A stretch of DNA of 64,000 nucleotides, taken from the NCBI GenBank assembly GCA_029934835.1, contig JAOZLL010000001.1:42775-106774 (forward strand). The letters run 5' to 3'. Shown one piece after another: positions 38,117-45,749 of the stretch. Made by a program: the position numbers and the translations under genes. The DNA is from Flavobacteriaceae bacterium. GTDB lineage: Bacteria > Bacteroidota > Bacteroidia > Flavobacteriales > Flavobacteriaceae. Below the pieces are notes generated by a model. That model did no database searches. It had not been told where the DNA came from and worked only from the letters and a program-made list of their open reading frames with translations. Each line of letters starts with the position of its first letter. Position 1 is the stretch's first letter.

Positions 38117-38124
38117 TACTTTTG
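38117..38124 (+). promoter_or_regulatory. -7 promoter box of the PfkB-family kinase gene
   Basis: TACTTTTG, 112 bp before the ATG at 38237, giving a leader of about 105 bases that contains the conserved hairpin. Confidence 0.55.
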
Positions 38125-38140
38125 CAAATATACATAAGAA

Positions 38141-38236
38141 ACGAGCATCTCAAAATTTGACATGTATTGGAATGATTAATAGCGAACAACAAATGTTACC
38201 GCTAAAAAATAATTTATAAACATTTGAAAACAAAAC
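38141..38236 (+). promoter_or_regulatory. Conserved hairpin leader with short ORF, copy 2 (before PfkB-family kinase gene)
   Basis: TGACAT (38158-38163) pairs with ATGTTA (38193-38198), including one G-T wobble, around a loop with GGAATGATTAATAGCGAACA. The stem sequence differs from copy 1 at 24794-24832 yet still pairs, while the loop is conserved. A 15-codon ORF (38172-38219, MINSEQQMLPLKNNL) starts inside the loop and ends 17 bp before the kinase ATG. Both copies open with ACGAGCAT. Confidence 0.5.
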
Positions 38237-39163
38237 ATGAGTAAACTTTTAATCGTAGGAACCGTAGCATTTGATGCCATTGAAACACCATTCGGAAAAA
38301 CAGATAAAATCCTAGGTGGCGCAGCTACTTATATATCTATAGCAGCATCACAATTTAATGTAGAAAGTGGTATTGTTTCGGTCGTCGGAGGTGATTTTCC
38401 TAAAGATTTTCTAGAAAAACTAAATCAAAAAAAAATTGATACATCAGGAATTGAAATTGTAGAAGACGGTAAAACTTTCTTTTGGAGTGGAAAATATCAT
38501 AACGATTTAAATGTACGTGATACACTAGTAACCGAACTAAATGTTTTAGCAGACTTTCAACCTAAAGTCCCAAAGTATTTTCAAGATGCTGATTTTTTAA
38601 TGCTTGGAAATTTACATCCCTCAGTACAAAAGGCAGTTATTGACCAAATTCCTAATCGGCCAAAATTAGTAGCTCTTGACACCATGAACTTTTGGATGGA
38701 TAATACTTGGGATGAATTAATGGAAGTAGTGGCTAAAGTAGACGTTATTACCATAAATGATGAAGAAGCTCGCCAAATGAGTGGTGAATATTCTTTGGTA
38801 AAAGCAGCACAAAAAATTCATAATATGGGACCACAATATGTGGTAATCAAAAAAGGAGAACATGGCGCACTTCTTTTTAATAATGGAGATGTGTTTTTTG
38901 CCCCAGCACTACCCTTAGAAGAAGTATTTGATCCAACTGGCGCTGGCGACACCTTTGCTGGTGGTTTTATTGGGCACATGGCAAGTACGCATGATATTTC
39001 TTTTGATAACATGAAACGAGCCGTAATAGCGGGCTCTAATCTAGCTTCTTTTTGCGTAGAAAAATTTGGGACAGAACGTATGATGAATTTAACAAAAGAA
39101 GAAGTTCAAAGCAGATTACAACAATTTAAACAACTAACTCAGTTTGATATTGAATTGAATTAA
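38237..39163 (+). CDS. PfkB-family carbohydrate/nucleoside kinase
   Basis: A 308-residue ribokinase-fold sugar or nucleoside kinase. The N-terminal VGTVAFDAIETPFG and LGGAATYISIAAS carry the substrate-site GG. The C-terminal signature is DPTGAGDTFAGGF, whose Asp is the catalytic base and whose GAGD forms the anion hole. The substrate is not determinable from the motifs; adenosine- or ribokinase-like activity is possible. Its leader carries the hairpin shared with the LytTR regulator gene. Confidence 0.88.
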   Translation: MSKLLIVGTVAFDAIETPFGKTDKILGGAATYISIAASQFNVESGIVSVVGGDFPKDFLEKLNQKKIDTSGIEIVEDGKTFFWSGKYHNDLNVRDTLVTELNVLADFQPKVPKYFQDADFLMLGNLHPSVQKAVIDQIPNRPKLVALDTMNFWMDNTWDELMEVVAKVDVITINDEEARQMSGEYSLVKAAQKIHNMGPQYVVIKKGEHGALLFNNGDVFFAPALPLEEVFDPTGAGDTFAGGFIGHMASTHDISFDNMKRAVIAGSNLASFCVEKFGTERMMNLTKEEVQSRLQQFKQLTQFDIELN

Positions 39164-39382
39164 ATTATTAATTGCTTGTTTTCTAGTTAGATAGGTGGAC
39201 AGTTTTTGTATTGTTTTGTAATAGATGTTCTTTTAGCTATTATAAAATTATCGATTGTTTCTTGTGAATAATTAACTAGTTATTATACTGTTTGACAAAT
39301 GCTACTAATGAGTTCTACACTCCTTAATCCAAACAGCAATCAACAATGTAATATTTGTTACAAAATAGTAATGTAATTTCTT

Positions 39383-39390
39383 TACTTTTG
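39383..39390 (+). promoter_or_regulatory. -7 promoter box of PAS gene 1
   Basis: TACTTTTG, 54 bp before the ATG at 39445. A TTTG lies 25 bp upstream, slightly farther than the usual -33 spacing. Confidence 0.5.
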
Positions 39391-39444
39391 CAAACCTTTT
39401 TCCTTATTAATTTATTCATTAACCCAAAATAATTAGAGTAATTT

Positions 39445-40164
39445 ATGTATTCGACAGAGAGAAAAAACACCCAAGAAACAGCTAAAAAAACTATTAATAA
39501 AATCTTAGCTGAACATCAAATCACATCCACAACTAATTCTGACAGCTTAGATAAACAACACAATCGTGTAATAACATTAGACAAAGAAATTAATTTAGAC
39601 CCTTCTAAAACCATCATGTCTAAAACAGATGCTAGAGGTGTTATTGAATATGCTAATGACTATTTCATGGAAATTAGTGGCTATGAAGAATATGAACTAA
39701 TGGGACAACCACATAGTATTATACGTCACCCTGATATGCCTCAAGTAATTTTTAAAGTATTATGGGAACGTTTGAACGAAGGAAAAAATATACATGCCTT
39801 TGTTAAAAACTTAGCCAAAGATGGTCGTTATTATTGGGTACTTACCAACTTTGAAACAAAGTATAATGAAGAAGGTATCATCACATCACATTATGCTCGT
39901 AGAAAAGCAGCGCCAAACAATGCAATTTATACTGTTGAAAAACTATACAAAACTCTTAAAGCTATAGAATTAAAACAAGATATGAAAACTGCTGAAAACT
40001 ATTTTAAAGGTTTGTTAGAAGAAAAACAGATGAATTATGATTCTTTTATATTAAGTATTCTGGGTATTGATGAACAAACGATGGCTTCTTATTTTATAGA
40101 TCAAAAAGAGAACACGCAAACTACTACTAAAAAAAGAAGTGTATTTGGGCGACTTTTCAAGTAG
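39445..40164 (+). CDS. Aer-like single PAS-domain protein, paralogue 1
   Basis: A cytoplasmic 239-residue protein with one PAS domain (about 45-160). The PAS is close to the N-terminal domain of the aerotaxis receptor Aer: YANDYFMEISGYEEYELMGQ and then PHSIIRHPDMP with Arg94, His95 and Asp97, equivalent to the Aer residues linked to FAD binding. No kinase, MCP, GGDEF or DNA-binding output follows, only a helical segment (EKLYKTLKAIELKQ, YFKGLLEEKQMNYDSFIL) and a basic C-terminal tail KKRSVFGRLFK. It starts a run of three paralogues. Role unknown; a redox or oxygen sensor acting by protein contact is likely. Confidence 0.85.
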   Translation: MYSTERKNTQETAKKTINKILAEHQITSTTNSDSLDKQHNRVITLDKEINLDPSKTIMSKTDARGVIEYANDYFMEISGYEEYELMGQPHSIIRHPDMPQVIFKVLWERLNEGKNIHAFVKNLAKDGRYYWVLTNFETKYNEEGIITSHYARRKAAPNNAIYTVEKLYKTLKAIELKQDMKTAENYFKGLLEEKQMNYDSFILSILGIDEQTMASYFIDQKENTQTTTKKRSVFGRLFK

Positions 40165-40189
40165 TTTAGTTTATTAGTAATAATTTTTA

Positions 40190-40197
40190 TATATTTG
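40190..40197 (+). promoter_or_regulatory. -7 promoter box of PAS gene 2
   Basis: TATATTTG, 48 bp before the ATG at 40246. It overlaps an upstream TTG that would otherwise extend the gene. Confidence 0.5.
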
Positions 40198-40245
40198 AAA
40201 AATCTTTTTTTCCCTAGTTTATTCAACCCAAAAAAAATATTAGTA

Positions 40246-40869
40246 ATGAATGAATTAGATTATCCGACTCCTCTAGACAGAGAAATAAAGCTTGATCCTT
40301 CTCGAGTAATTATGTCAAAAACAGACTCTCGAGGAATTATTGAATATGCCAATGACTATTTTATGGAAATTAGTGGCTACGAAGAATACGAACTAATGGG
40401 ACAACCCCATAATATTATTCGTCATCCTGATATGCCAAAGGTAATTTTTAAAGTACTTTGGGAACGGATCAATAAAGGAGAAAATATACACGCTTTAGTG
40501 AAAAATCTTGCTAAAGACGGACGCTTTTATTGGGTGCTTACCAACTTTGAAACAAAATATGATACAGATGGAAACATTGTTTCTCATTATGCGCGTAGAA
40601 AAGCAGCACCAAGTAATGTTATATATCAAATAGAAAAGCTATACAAAACCCTAAGAGCCATAGAAGAAAGACAAAGTCCCGAAACAGCTGAAAGGTATTT
40701 TGAAGGTCTATTAGAGGAAAAAGGTATAACATATGATGAATTTATTCTAAACTTATTAGGTGTAAATGAAAATAGTTTAATATCTTATTTTGTGGATAGT
40801 TCAACTGAAATGGGTAAAAATACCATTACAGCTAAGAAAAAAGGCTTACTTAAACGCATGTTTACTTAA
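40246..40869 (+). CDS. Aer-like single PAS-domain protein, paralogue 2
   Basis: 207 residues and nearly identical to paralogue 1 across the PAS domain, including GQPHNIIRHPDMPK (Arg59, His60, Asp62). The start is the ATG at 40246; a TTG at 40195 lies inside the -7 box. The shared entry DREIKLDPSRVIMSKTD precedes the PAS. The end repeats the paralogue pattern: a helical YFEGLLEEKGITYDEFIL block and the basic tail KKKGLLKRMFT. It has its own promoter 26 bp after paralogue 1, so it is not simply co-transcribed. Confidence 0.85.
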   Translation: MNELDYPTPLDREIKLDPSRVIMSKTDSRGIIEYANDYFMEISGYEEYELMGQPHNIIRHPDMPKVIFKVLWERINKGENIHALVKNLAKDGRFYWVLTNFETKYDTDGNIVSHYARRKAAPSNVIYQIEKLYKTLRAIEERQSPETAERYFEGLLEEKGITYDEFILNLLGVNENSLISYFVDSSTEMGKNTITAKKKGLLKRMFT

Positions 40870-40959
40870 TTTTCAACCTTGTTATTTTACAAAAAAATAG
40901 GTGCTTCCTGAAAAAAAAGTACTTTTGCTTGAATTCTTATTTTCCAAACCATACAAACA

Positions 40960-41565
40960 ATGGATAACCTAAATTTTATTCCAAGCGATAGAGAAATACA
41001 ATTGACCCCTAATAAATCAATGGTTTACAAACTAACACCTGATGGTGTGATAGATTACGTAAATGATTATTTTGTTGAAATTAGTGGTTACGAAGTACAT
41101 GAAGTTGTTGGAAATACTCTTGAAAGTTTAAAAAATAGTGATTTACCCACTATTATTTATAATTTGATTCTTGAGCATATTGAAAAAAATGACAACTTAA
41201 ATATTATTCTTAAAGGTCATGCAAAAGATGGTCGTTTTTATTGGTATATAACTAATTTTGAAACTAATAAAGATGAAAATGGTGAGCTAACCTCTACTAT
41301 TGTAAGTAGAGTTGCTGCTCCTAGAATGACAATTTCTGAAATTGAAAAACTCTACATAAAATTATTAAAAATTGAACAACATGCTAGTTTAGCTATTGCA
41401 AGAACCTTTTTTGAAGGTTTTATTGAAGAAAAAGGCATGTCTTTTAGTGATTATTGTCAAAGTCTTATGATAGATTATGCATCACCTCAACCCTTAGTTC
41501 AATCTCATAATAATTCTATTCCAAAAAAGAATAAATCTTTAATGGGAAAATTATTTGGGAAATAG
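40960..41565 (+). CDS. Diverged Aer-like single PAS-domain protein, paralogue 3
   Basis: 201 residues, clearly related to the two preceding genes (DREIQLTPNKSMVYK, VNDYFVEISGYEVHEV, GHAKDGRFYWYITNFET, FEGFIEEKGMSFSDY). The flavin-linked RHPDMP segment is replaced by KNSDLP (Lys58, Asn59, Ser60, Asp61), so it has probably lost or changed cofactor binding. The basic tail is kept as KKNKSLMGKLFGK. A -7 box TACTTTTG lies at 40920-40927. It may work as a cofactor-free partner of the other two. Confidence 0.85.
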   Translation: MDNLNFIPSDREIQLTPNKSMVYKLTPDGVIDYVNDYFVEISGYEVHEVVGNTLESLKNSDLPTIIYNLILEHIEKNDNLNIILKGHAKDGRFYWYITNFETNKDENGELTSTIVSRVAAPRMTISEIEKLYIKLLKIEQHASLAIARTFFEGFIEEKGMSFSDYCQSLMIDYASPQPLVQSHNNSIPKKNKSLMGKLFGK

Positions 41566-41567
41566 AC

Positions 41568-43454
41568 TTATTTAACCAAACTATTGTTTTCACTATTACT
41601 ATCAGCCATTAATTGAGAAGGATTAAGTAATACTTTTACCACTTCTTTTGTTGTCTCAAACGTATAAATTTGGTGCCCCCAATCCCAATCTGGTAAAATA
41701 GTTGCCGTTGTTGGTTTTTCTCCTCGCATAAGATTTAATGGAATATAAAAAGATTCAGTACTTCCATCTTTATAAACTACTGATACATCTATAGGCATCG
41801 GTATTTGACCTATACGTTCTAATGAAATATTCTTTCCTTTAATTCCTTTAACCGCATAATCAATAGTATGTGTTGTTTGTGTAAACTCATTTAAATACCA
41901 GTCTAGCTCTAATCCAGTTGTTTTTTCAGCTATACGTAAAAAATCATTTGGCGTAGGATGCTTTCCTGACCATTGACTGAAATATTCTTTAAGTGTCTTT
42001 TCTAAATTATCCCATCCGATTATATAACCTAATTGAGCGAGAAAAACTTGACCTTTATCATAAGCGTTTATCCCATAAGACATATTGGTTTCATAACGAT
42101 CAGCATGCGTTGTTAAAGGTTCTTCACGACCCGTGCTCAGCATATAATTGTAATACTTATATGGACTATCAAAAATAAAATCCTTTTTGTTTTTCATAAT
42201 TTTATCTGATGCAACAGTTTCAATAAAAGAAGTAAAACCTTCATCCATCCACGAATATTTACTCTCGTTGGTCGCTAAGGCAAACTGAAACCAAGCATGT
42301 CCCATCTCATGCATCAAAGTACCAACTAAACTTTGAAAAATTCTACCACCCGTGATTAGTGTACACATGGCATATTCCATTCCGCCATCACCTCCTTGAA
42401 TAATGGAGTATTGATCATAGGCATATTCTCCTACATAATCGTTGTAAAATTGCATTGTCTCAACAGCGATAGGTTGCATTTTTTTCCATAATTGCTGAAT
42501 TTCTTTATCATCTTTATAAAGAAAATGTAAAATGGTGCCATTTTTTAATTGTTTGGTATCATGAATAAAATTAGAATCAGCAACCCAAGTAAAATCATGA
42601 ACATTGGGCGCCATAAAATGCCACGTGAGTTTATCAGAATTAGAGACTCTCAATTCCTCTTTTGGATTCTCGTAGCCAAAACCAACTTCTTGAGGATTTT
42701 GAATATAACCTGTACCACCAAGCATATAATTCTTATCTATGTGAATCGATACTTCAAAATCACCCCAAACGCCATAAAATTCTCTCGCAATATATGGATC
42801 AGCATGCCATCCTTCAAAATCATATTCTGCCATTTTAGGATACCATTGCGTCATGGATAAAGCAACACCACCTTTATTATTTCGACCGCTTCGTCTTATT
42901 TGTACAGGTACTTGACCAATAAAATCCATATCAAAATTAACTTTTTCTCCTGATAAAATGGGCTCATTTAAGGTTACTTCTAAGATGGTACCTTCAACTT
43001 TAAATGAAACTGGCGTAGCATTTTGAGTAAGTGATTGTACTTTTATATAACCTATTTCATCTTGTTTCAGTTTGGCTATTCTACTCTCAAAAATCGGATT
43101 TTGACGCGTTCCTTTATTAGTAACCATTCTATGATCTGGATCTTTCACTGTTTGTAAACGTGCATCCATTTCAGAATTGGGTTGAAAAGCATTAAAATAC
43201 AAATGATAGTAAACTTTAGTTAATATATCAGGTGAATTATTAGTATATATAAGCTGCTGTTTCCCATTATATTGATAGGTGTTGACATCCATATCTATAT
43301 CCATCTTATACGCTACATGTTGTTGCCAATAGGTGGGAAATTTTGGTGTAAGTTTTACTGAATTATCTGTTACAACTAATGCGTTTTGCGTTTGAGCAAC
43401 AGAACAACTAGTTAAGAAAAAAAGTGAGAATATTATTAAAAAGTAATCACGCAT
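41568..43454 (-). CDS. M1-family metallopeptidase, exported
   Basis: A 628-residue zinc aminopeptidase-like protein. The N-terminus MRDYFLIIFSLFFLTSCSVAQ has a lipobox-like LTSC (Cys17), so it is likely a lipoprotein in the periplasm or outer membrane. The zinc site HEMGHAWF near residue 382 and the third-ligand motif SWMDEGFTSF fit family M1, as does the substrate motif GGMEYAM. It converges on PAS gene 3 with only 2 bp between the stops. Probable role in peptide degradation for nutrition. Confidence 0.9.
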   Translation of the reverse strand: MRDYFLIIFSLFFLTSCSVAQTQNALVVTDNSVKLTPKFPTYWQQHVAYKMDIDMDVNTYQYNGKQQLIYTNNSPDILTKVYYHLYFNAFQPNSEMDARLQTVKDPDHRMVTNKGTRQNPIFESRIAKLKQDEIGYIKVQSLTQNATPVSFKVEGTILEVTLNEPILSGEKVNFDMDFIGQVPVQIRRSGRNNKGGVALSMTQWYPKMAEYDFEGWHADPYIAREFYGVWGDFEVSIHIDKNYMLGGTGYIQNPQEVGFGYENPKEELRVSNSDKLTWHFMAPNVHDFTWVADSNFIHDTKQLKNGTILHFLYKDDKEIQQLWKKMQPIAVETMQFYNDYVGEYAYDQYSIIQGGDGGMEYAMCTLITGGRIFQSLVGTLMHEMGHAWFQFALATNESKYSWMDEGFTSFIETVASDKIMKNKKDFIFDSPYKYYNYMLSTGREEPLTTHADRYETNMSYGINAYDKGQVFLAQLGYIIGWDNLEKTLKEYFSQWSGKHPTPNDFLRIAEKTTGLELDWYLNEFTQTTHTIDYAVKGIKGKNISLERIGQIPMPIDVSVVYKDGSTESFYIPLNLMRGEKPTTATILPDWDWGHQIYTFETTKEVVKVLLNPSQLMADSNSENNSLVK

Positions 43455-43621
43455 AGTTTTAAAATTGAATGAGTTTGCAATTTATAAAAATTAGCAGAGC
43501 AAGTCTTATGTAATTGGGTTTATCGCTAGTAAAGTTTTGTTAAAAAATATCTTTATAAAGCATCAAGTGAATGAAATAAGAATTCAAGTTGAAAAGTAAA
43601 AAATTGATTTAATAATTGTCA

Positions 43622-44596
43622 CTATAACATCAAATTACAACCTCTAATATCTGAATGATCATAACGTCCAAGAACTTCAAACTGTCCGTTAGGGTAAATT
43701 TTCCCAAGATCTTGTGTCGCGATAAATGAACATGAATTGATATTAGCTAAATCAATAACATTTATTCCGCCACTTTTTCCATCAGGTAACAATGTAAACG
43801 GATCTTCAACTTCACGAATTAACACTTTCATCCATGGCGGTGTTTGAAACAACTCACCACCAAGTGAATATGCTTGACTTAAGAGTTCAGTCATACCATA
43901 TTCTGAATAGATTTTTGAAACGCCAAAACCATTTTTCAAATGGGTATGCAATTCTTGTTTTATCATTTCCTTTCGGCGTCCTTTCATTCCACCAGTTTCC
44001 ATAATAATAGTATTCTTGAGTTGAAATTTCCTCAAATTAATCAAATCTAAAAAGGCATAAGTAACACCAATTAATAGAGTTTTTTCCCCTTTTTGATCTA
44101 ATTCAACTAGTTTTTGAGCCAATTCTTCATAATTGTTAAGATAAAAGCCACTTTCCATTTTTTCTGATTGTTTTATTAAATCAGTAATCATATAAACCAA
44201 TGAAGAATTCTTTTGTTCTAAATAAGATGGTAATAATGCCAAAATAGTATAGTCTTTTATTTCCCCAAAAAAATAAGTAAAACCTTTTGTGAAGCTCTCT
44301 TTATATAACTCAATATCAACAACACTATGTTGGCTACGTTCCATGCCAGTTGTACCACTACTTGTAAAAACTTGTTGCTGCTTTTTATCTCCTGTAACAA
44401 TGAGATGGGTTTTAAAAAAAGAAATGGGTAGAAATGGTATTTTTTCTAGAGAATCTATAGAATCACAATCATATTCTAACCTACTCAAATACTCCTTATA
44501 AACAGGATTATTATCTGATTGATATCGAAAAATCTCTAATGCTTTTTTTAAAAAGTTAGCTTCAGAATTTTTTATTGAAAAAATGGATGACTTCAT
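43622..44596 (-). CDS. LuxE-like acyl-protein synthetase / AMP-binding enzyme
   Basis: The product resembles the LuxE acyl-protein synthetase family, an adenylate-forming group. It shows VFTSSGTTGMERSQHSV (the phosphate-binding SGTTG loop) and MIKQELHTHLKNGFGVSKIYSEYGMTELLSQAYS with the family GMTE. I start it at the ATG at 44596 (MKSSIFSIKN), giving 324 residues; a longer reading would cross a -7 box (TATCTTTG on this strand, 44605-44612), 8 bp upstream. No lux or fatty-acid-reductase genes are next to it. The acyl substrate is unknown. Confidence 0.75.
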   Translation of the reverse strand: MKSSIFSIKNSEANFLKKALEIFRYQSDNNPVYKEYLSRLEYDCDSIDSLEKIPFLPISFFKTHLIVTGDKKQQQVFTSSGTTGMERSQHSVVDIELYKESFTKGFTYFFGEIKDYTILALLPSYLEQKNSSLVYMITDLIKQSEKMESGFYLNNYEELAQKLVELDQKGEKTLLIGVTYAFLDLINLRKFQLKNTIIMETGGMKGRRKEMIKQELHTHLKNGFGVSKIYSEYGMTELLSQAYSLGGELFQTPPWMKVLIREVEDPFTLLPDGKSGGINVIDLANINSCSFIATQDLGKIYPNGQFEVLGRYDHSDIRGCNLML

Positions 44597-44691
44597 ATCT
44601 ATCGCAAAGATAGTTTTTTGGACGCAACCTATCTGCATTTTTTTTATCTTACAAATACTAAACAACAAGAATTCAGAATCTTATAAAAGTC

Positions 44692-45108
44692 ATGCGCATA
44701 GTAGTAATTTTATTTTTAAGTATTTTATTTATCTCCTGTGAACTAGATCTTGATAATGATAATATTCATTTTGAAAAGATTCCAGCATTTAATATTCAAA
44801 CACCTGAAAATCTAGTTGTTAATTTTGATTATGACATTTCTTTTGACTATGCATTACCTAATGGATGTTATCAATTTTATGAAATTGGTTTTGACCAAAC
44901 CAACAACAATACTAGTGCTGATGTCTTACTAATAACGCCCTATGCACAAGTACAAAGCAATGCAAATTGTACAGATATTTATATGGAAGATACCTGTTCG
45001 TTTTCATTTAGACCAGTAGAACCAGGAACTTATATATTAAAGTTTTGGGTAGGACAAACAAATTTAGGTATTGATCAATATGAAGAATACGAATTAATAA
45101 TTGAATAG
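44692..45108 (+). CDS. Small lipoprotein of unknown function
   Basis: 138 residues with the lipoprotein signal LFLSILFISC, Cys16. The mature part is acidic and strand-rich, with four cysteines (GCYQFYEIGF, ANCTDIYMEDTCSF) that may form disulfides, and an Ig-like beta pattern ending YILKFWVG. No family recognised. It is divergent from the LuxE-like gene and 87 bp before the sigma factor gene, so it could be a monocistronic or regulated gene. Confidence 0.7.
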   Translation: MRIVVILFLSILFISCELDLDNDNIHFEKIPAFNIQTPENLVVNFDYDISFDYALPNGCYQFYEIGFDQTNNNTSADVLLITPYAQVQSNANCTDIYMEDTCSFSFRPVEPGTYILKFWVGQTNLGIDQYEEYELIIE

Positions 45109-45195
45109 AATAAATTGTAAATTTGAAGGTTATGTAAGTATATTTACACTGAACTAAGGGATTAATCCCTAACTAAACCACTAAAACCACAACCT

Positions 45196-45744
45196 ATGAG
45201 TTTAGAAAAACTCATACAAAGATGTGCTAATAAAGATCGTAAAGCACAGGAAGAAGTTTATCGGCTATTTGCTGGTAAATTATTTGCCTTGTGCCTGAAA
45301 TATTCAAGAAATAAAACAGAAGCCGAAGATAATTTACAGGATGGTTTTATTCAAATTTTTGATAAAGTAAAACAATTTAAACACAAAGGTTCTTTTGAAG
45401 GATGGATGAAGCGAATAGTTATCAATACTGCGCTTCAAAAATATAGAGAAAAAAATGTACTCAATTTAGTAAATGACAATGCAATTGAGGATGAGGTAGT
45501 TGTAGAAGTAGAAGAGGTTGAAATCTCATTAGATTATCTACTAAATTTAATACAAGAACTACCAAACCAATATCGTTTGGTTTTTAATCTCTATGTTTTA
45601 GACGGATACTCTCATAAAGAAGTTGCCAAAGCACTAAATATAAGCGAAGGCACTTCAAAATCAAATTTATCGAGAGCACGTGGAATTCTTAAAAACAAAA
45701 TAGAATGGAATCAACAAGAACCAGGGCAATATAAAGCATATTAA
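45196..45744 (+). CDS. ECF-family RNA polymerase sigma factor
   Basis: A 182-residue sigma-70 factor of the extracytoplasmic-function type. Region 2 lies at about 20-85 (FALCLKYSRNKTEAEDNLQDGFIQ, WMKRIVINT) and region 4 at about 115-170 (LPNQYRLVFNLYVLDGYSHKE, ISEGTSKSNLSRARGIL). The downstream gene starts 5 bp after it and encodes an anti-sigma-like N-terminus with a membrane helix, the classical sigma/anti-sigma pairing. Confidence 0.93.
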   Translation: MSLEKLIQRCANKDRKAQEEVYRLFAGKLFALCLKYSRNKTEAEDNLQDGFIQIFDKVKQFKHKGSFEGWMKRIVINTALQKYREKNVLNLVNDNAIEDEVVVEVEEVEISLDYLLNLIQELPNQYRLVFNLYVLDGYSHKEVAKALNISEGTSKSNLSRARGILKNKIEWNQQEPGQYKAY

Positions 45745-45749
45745 TAGAA

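Noticed and set aside
43622..44596. Bioluminescence cluster
   Set aside because: The LuxE-like gene is alone; no luxA, luxB, luxC or luxD in the window.
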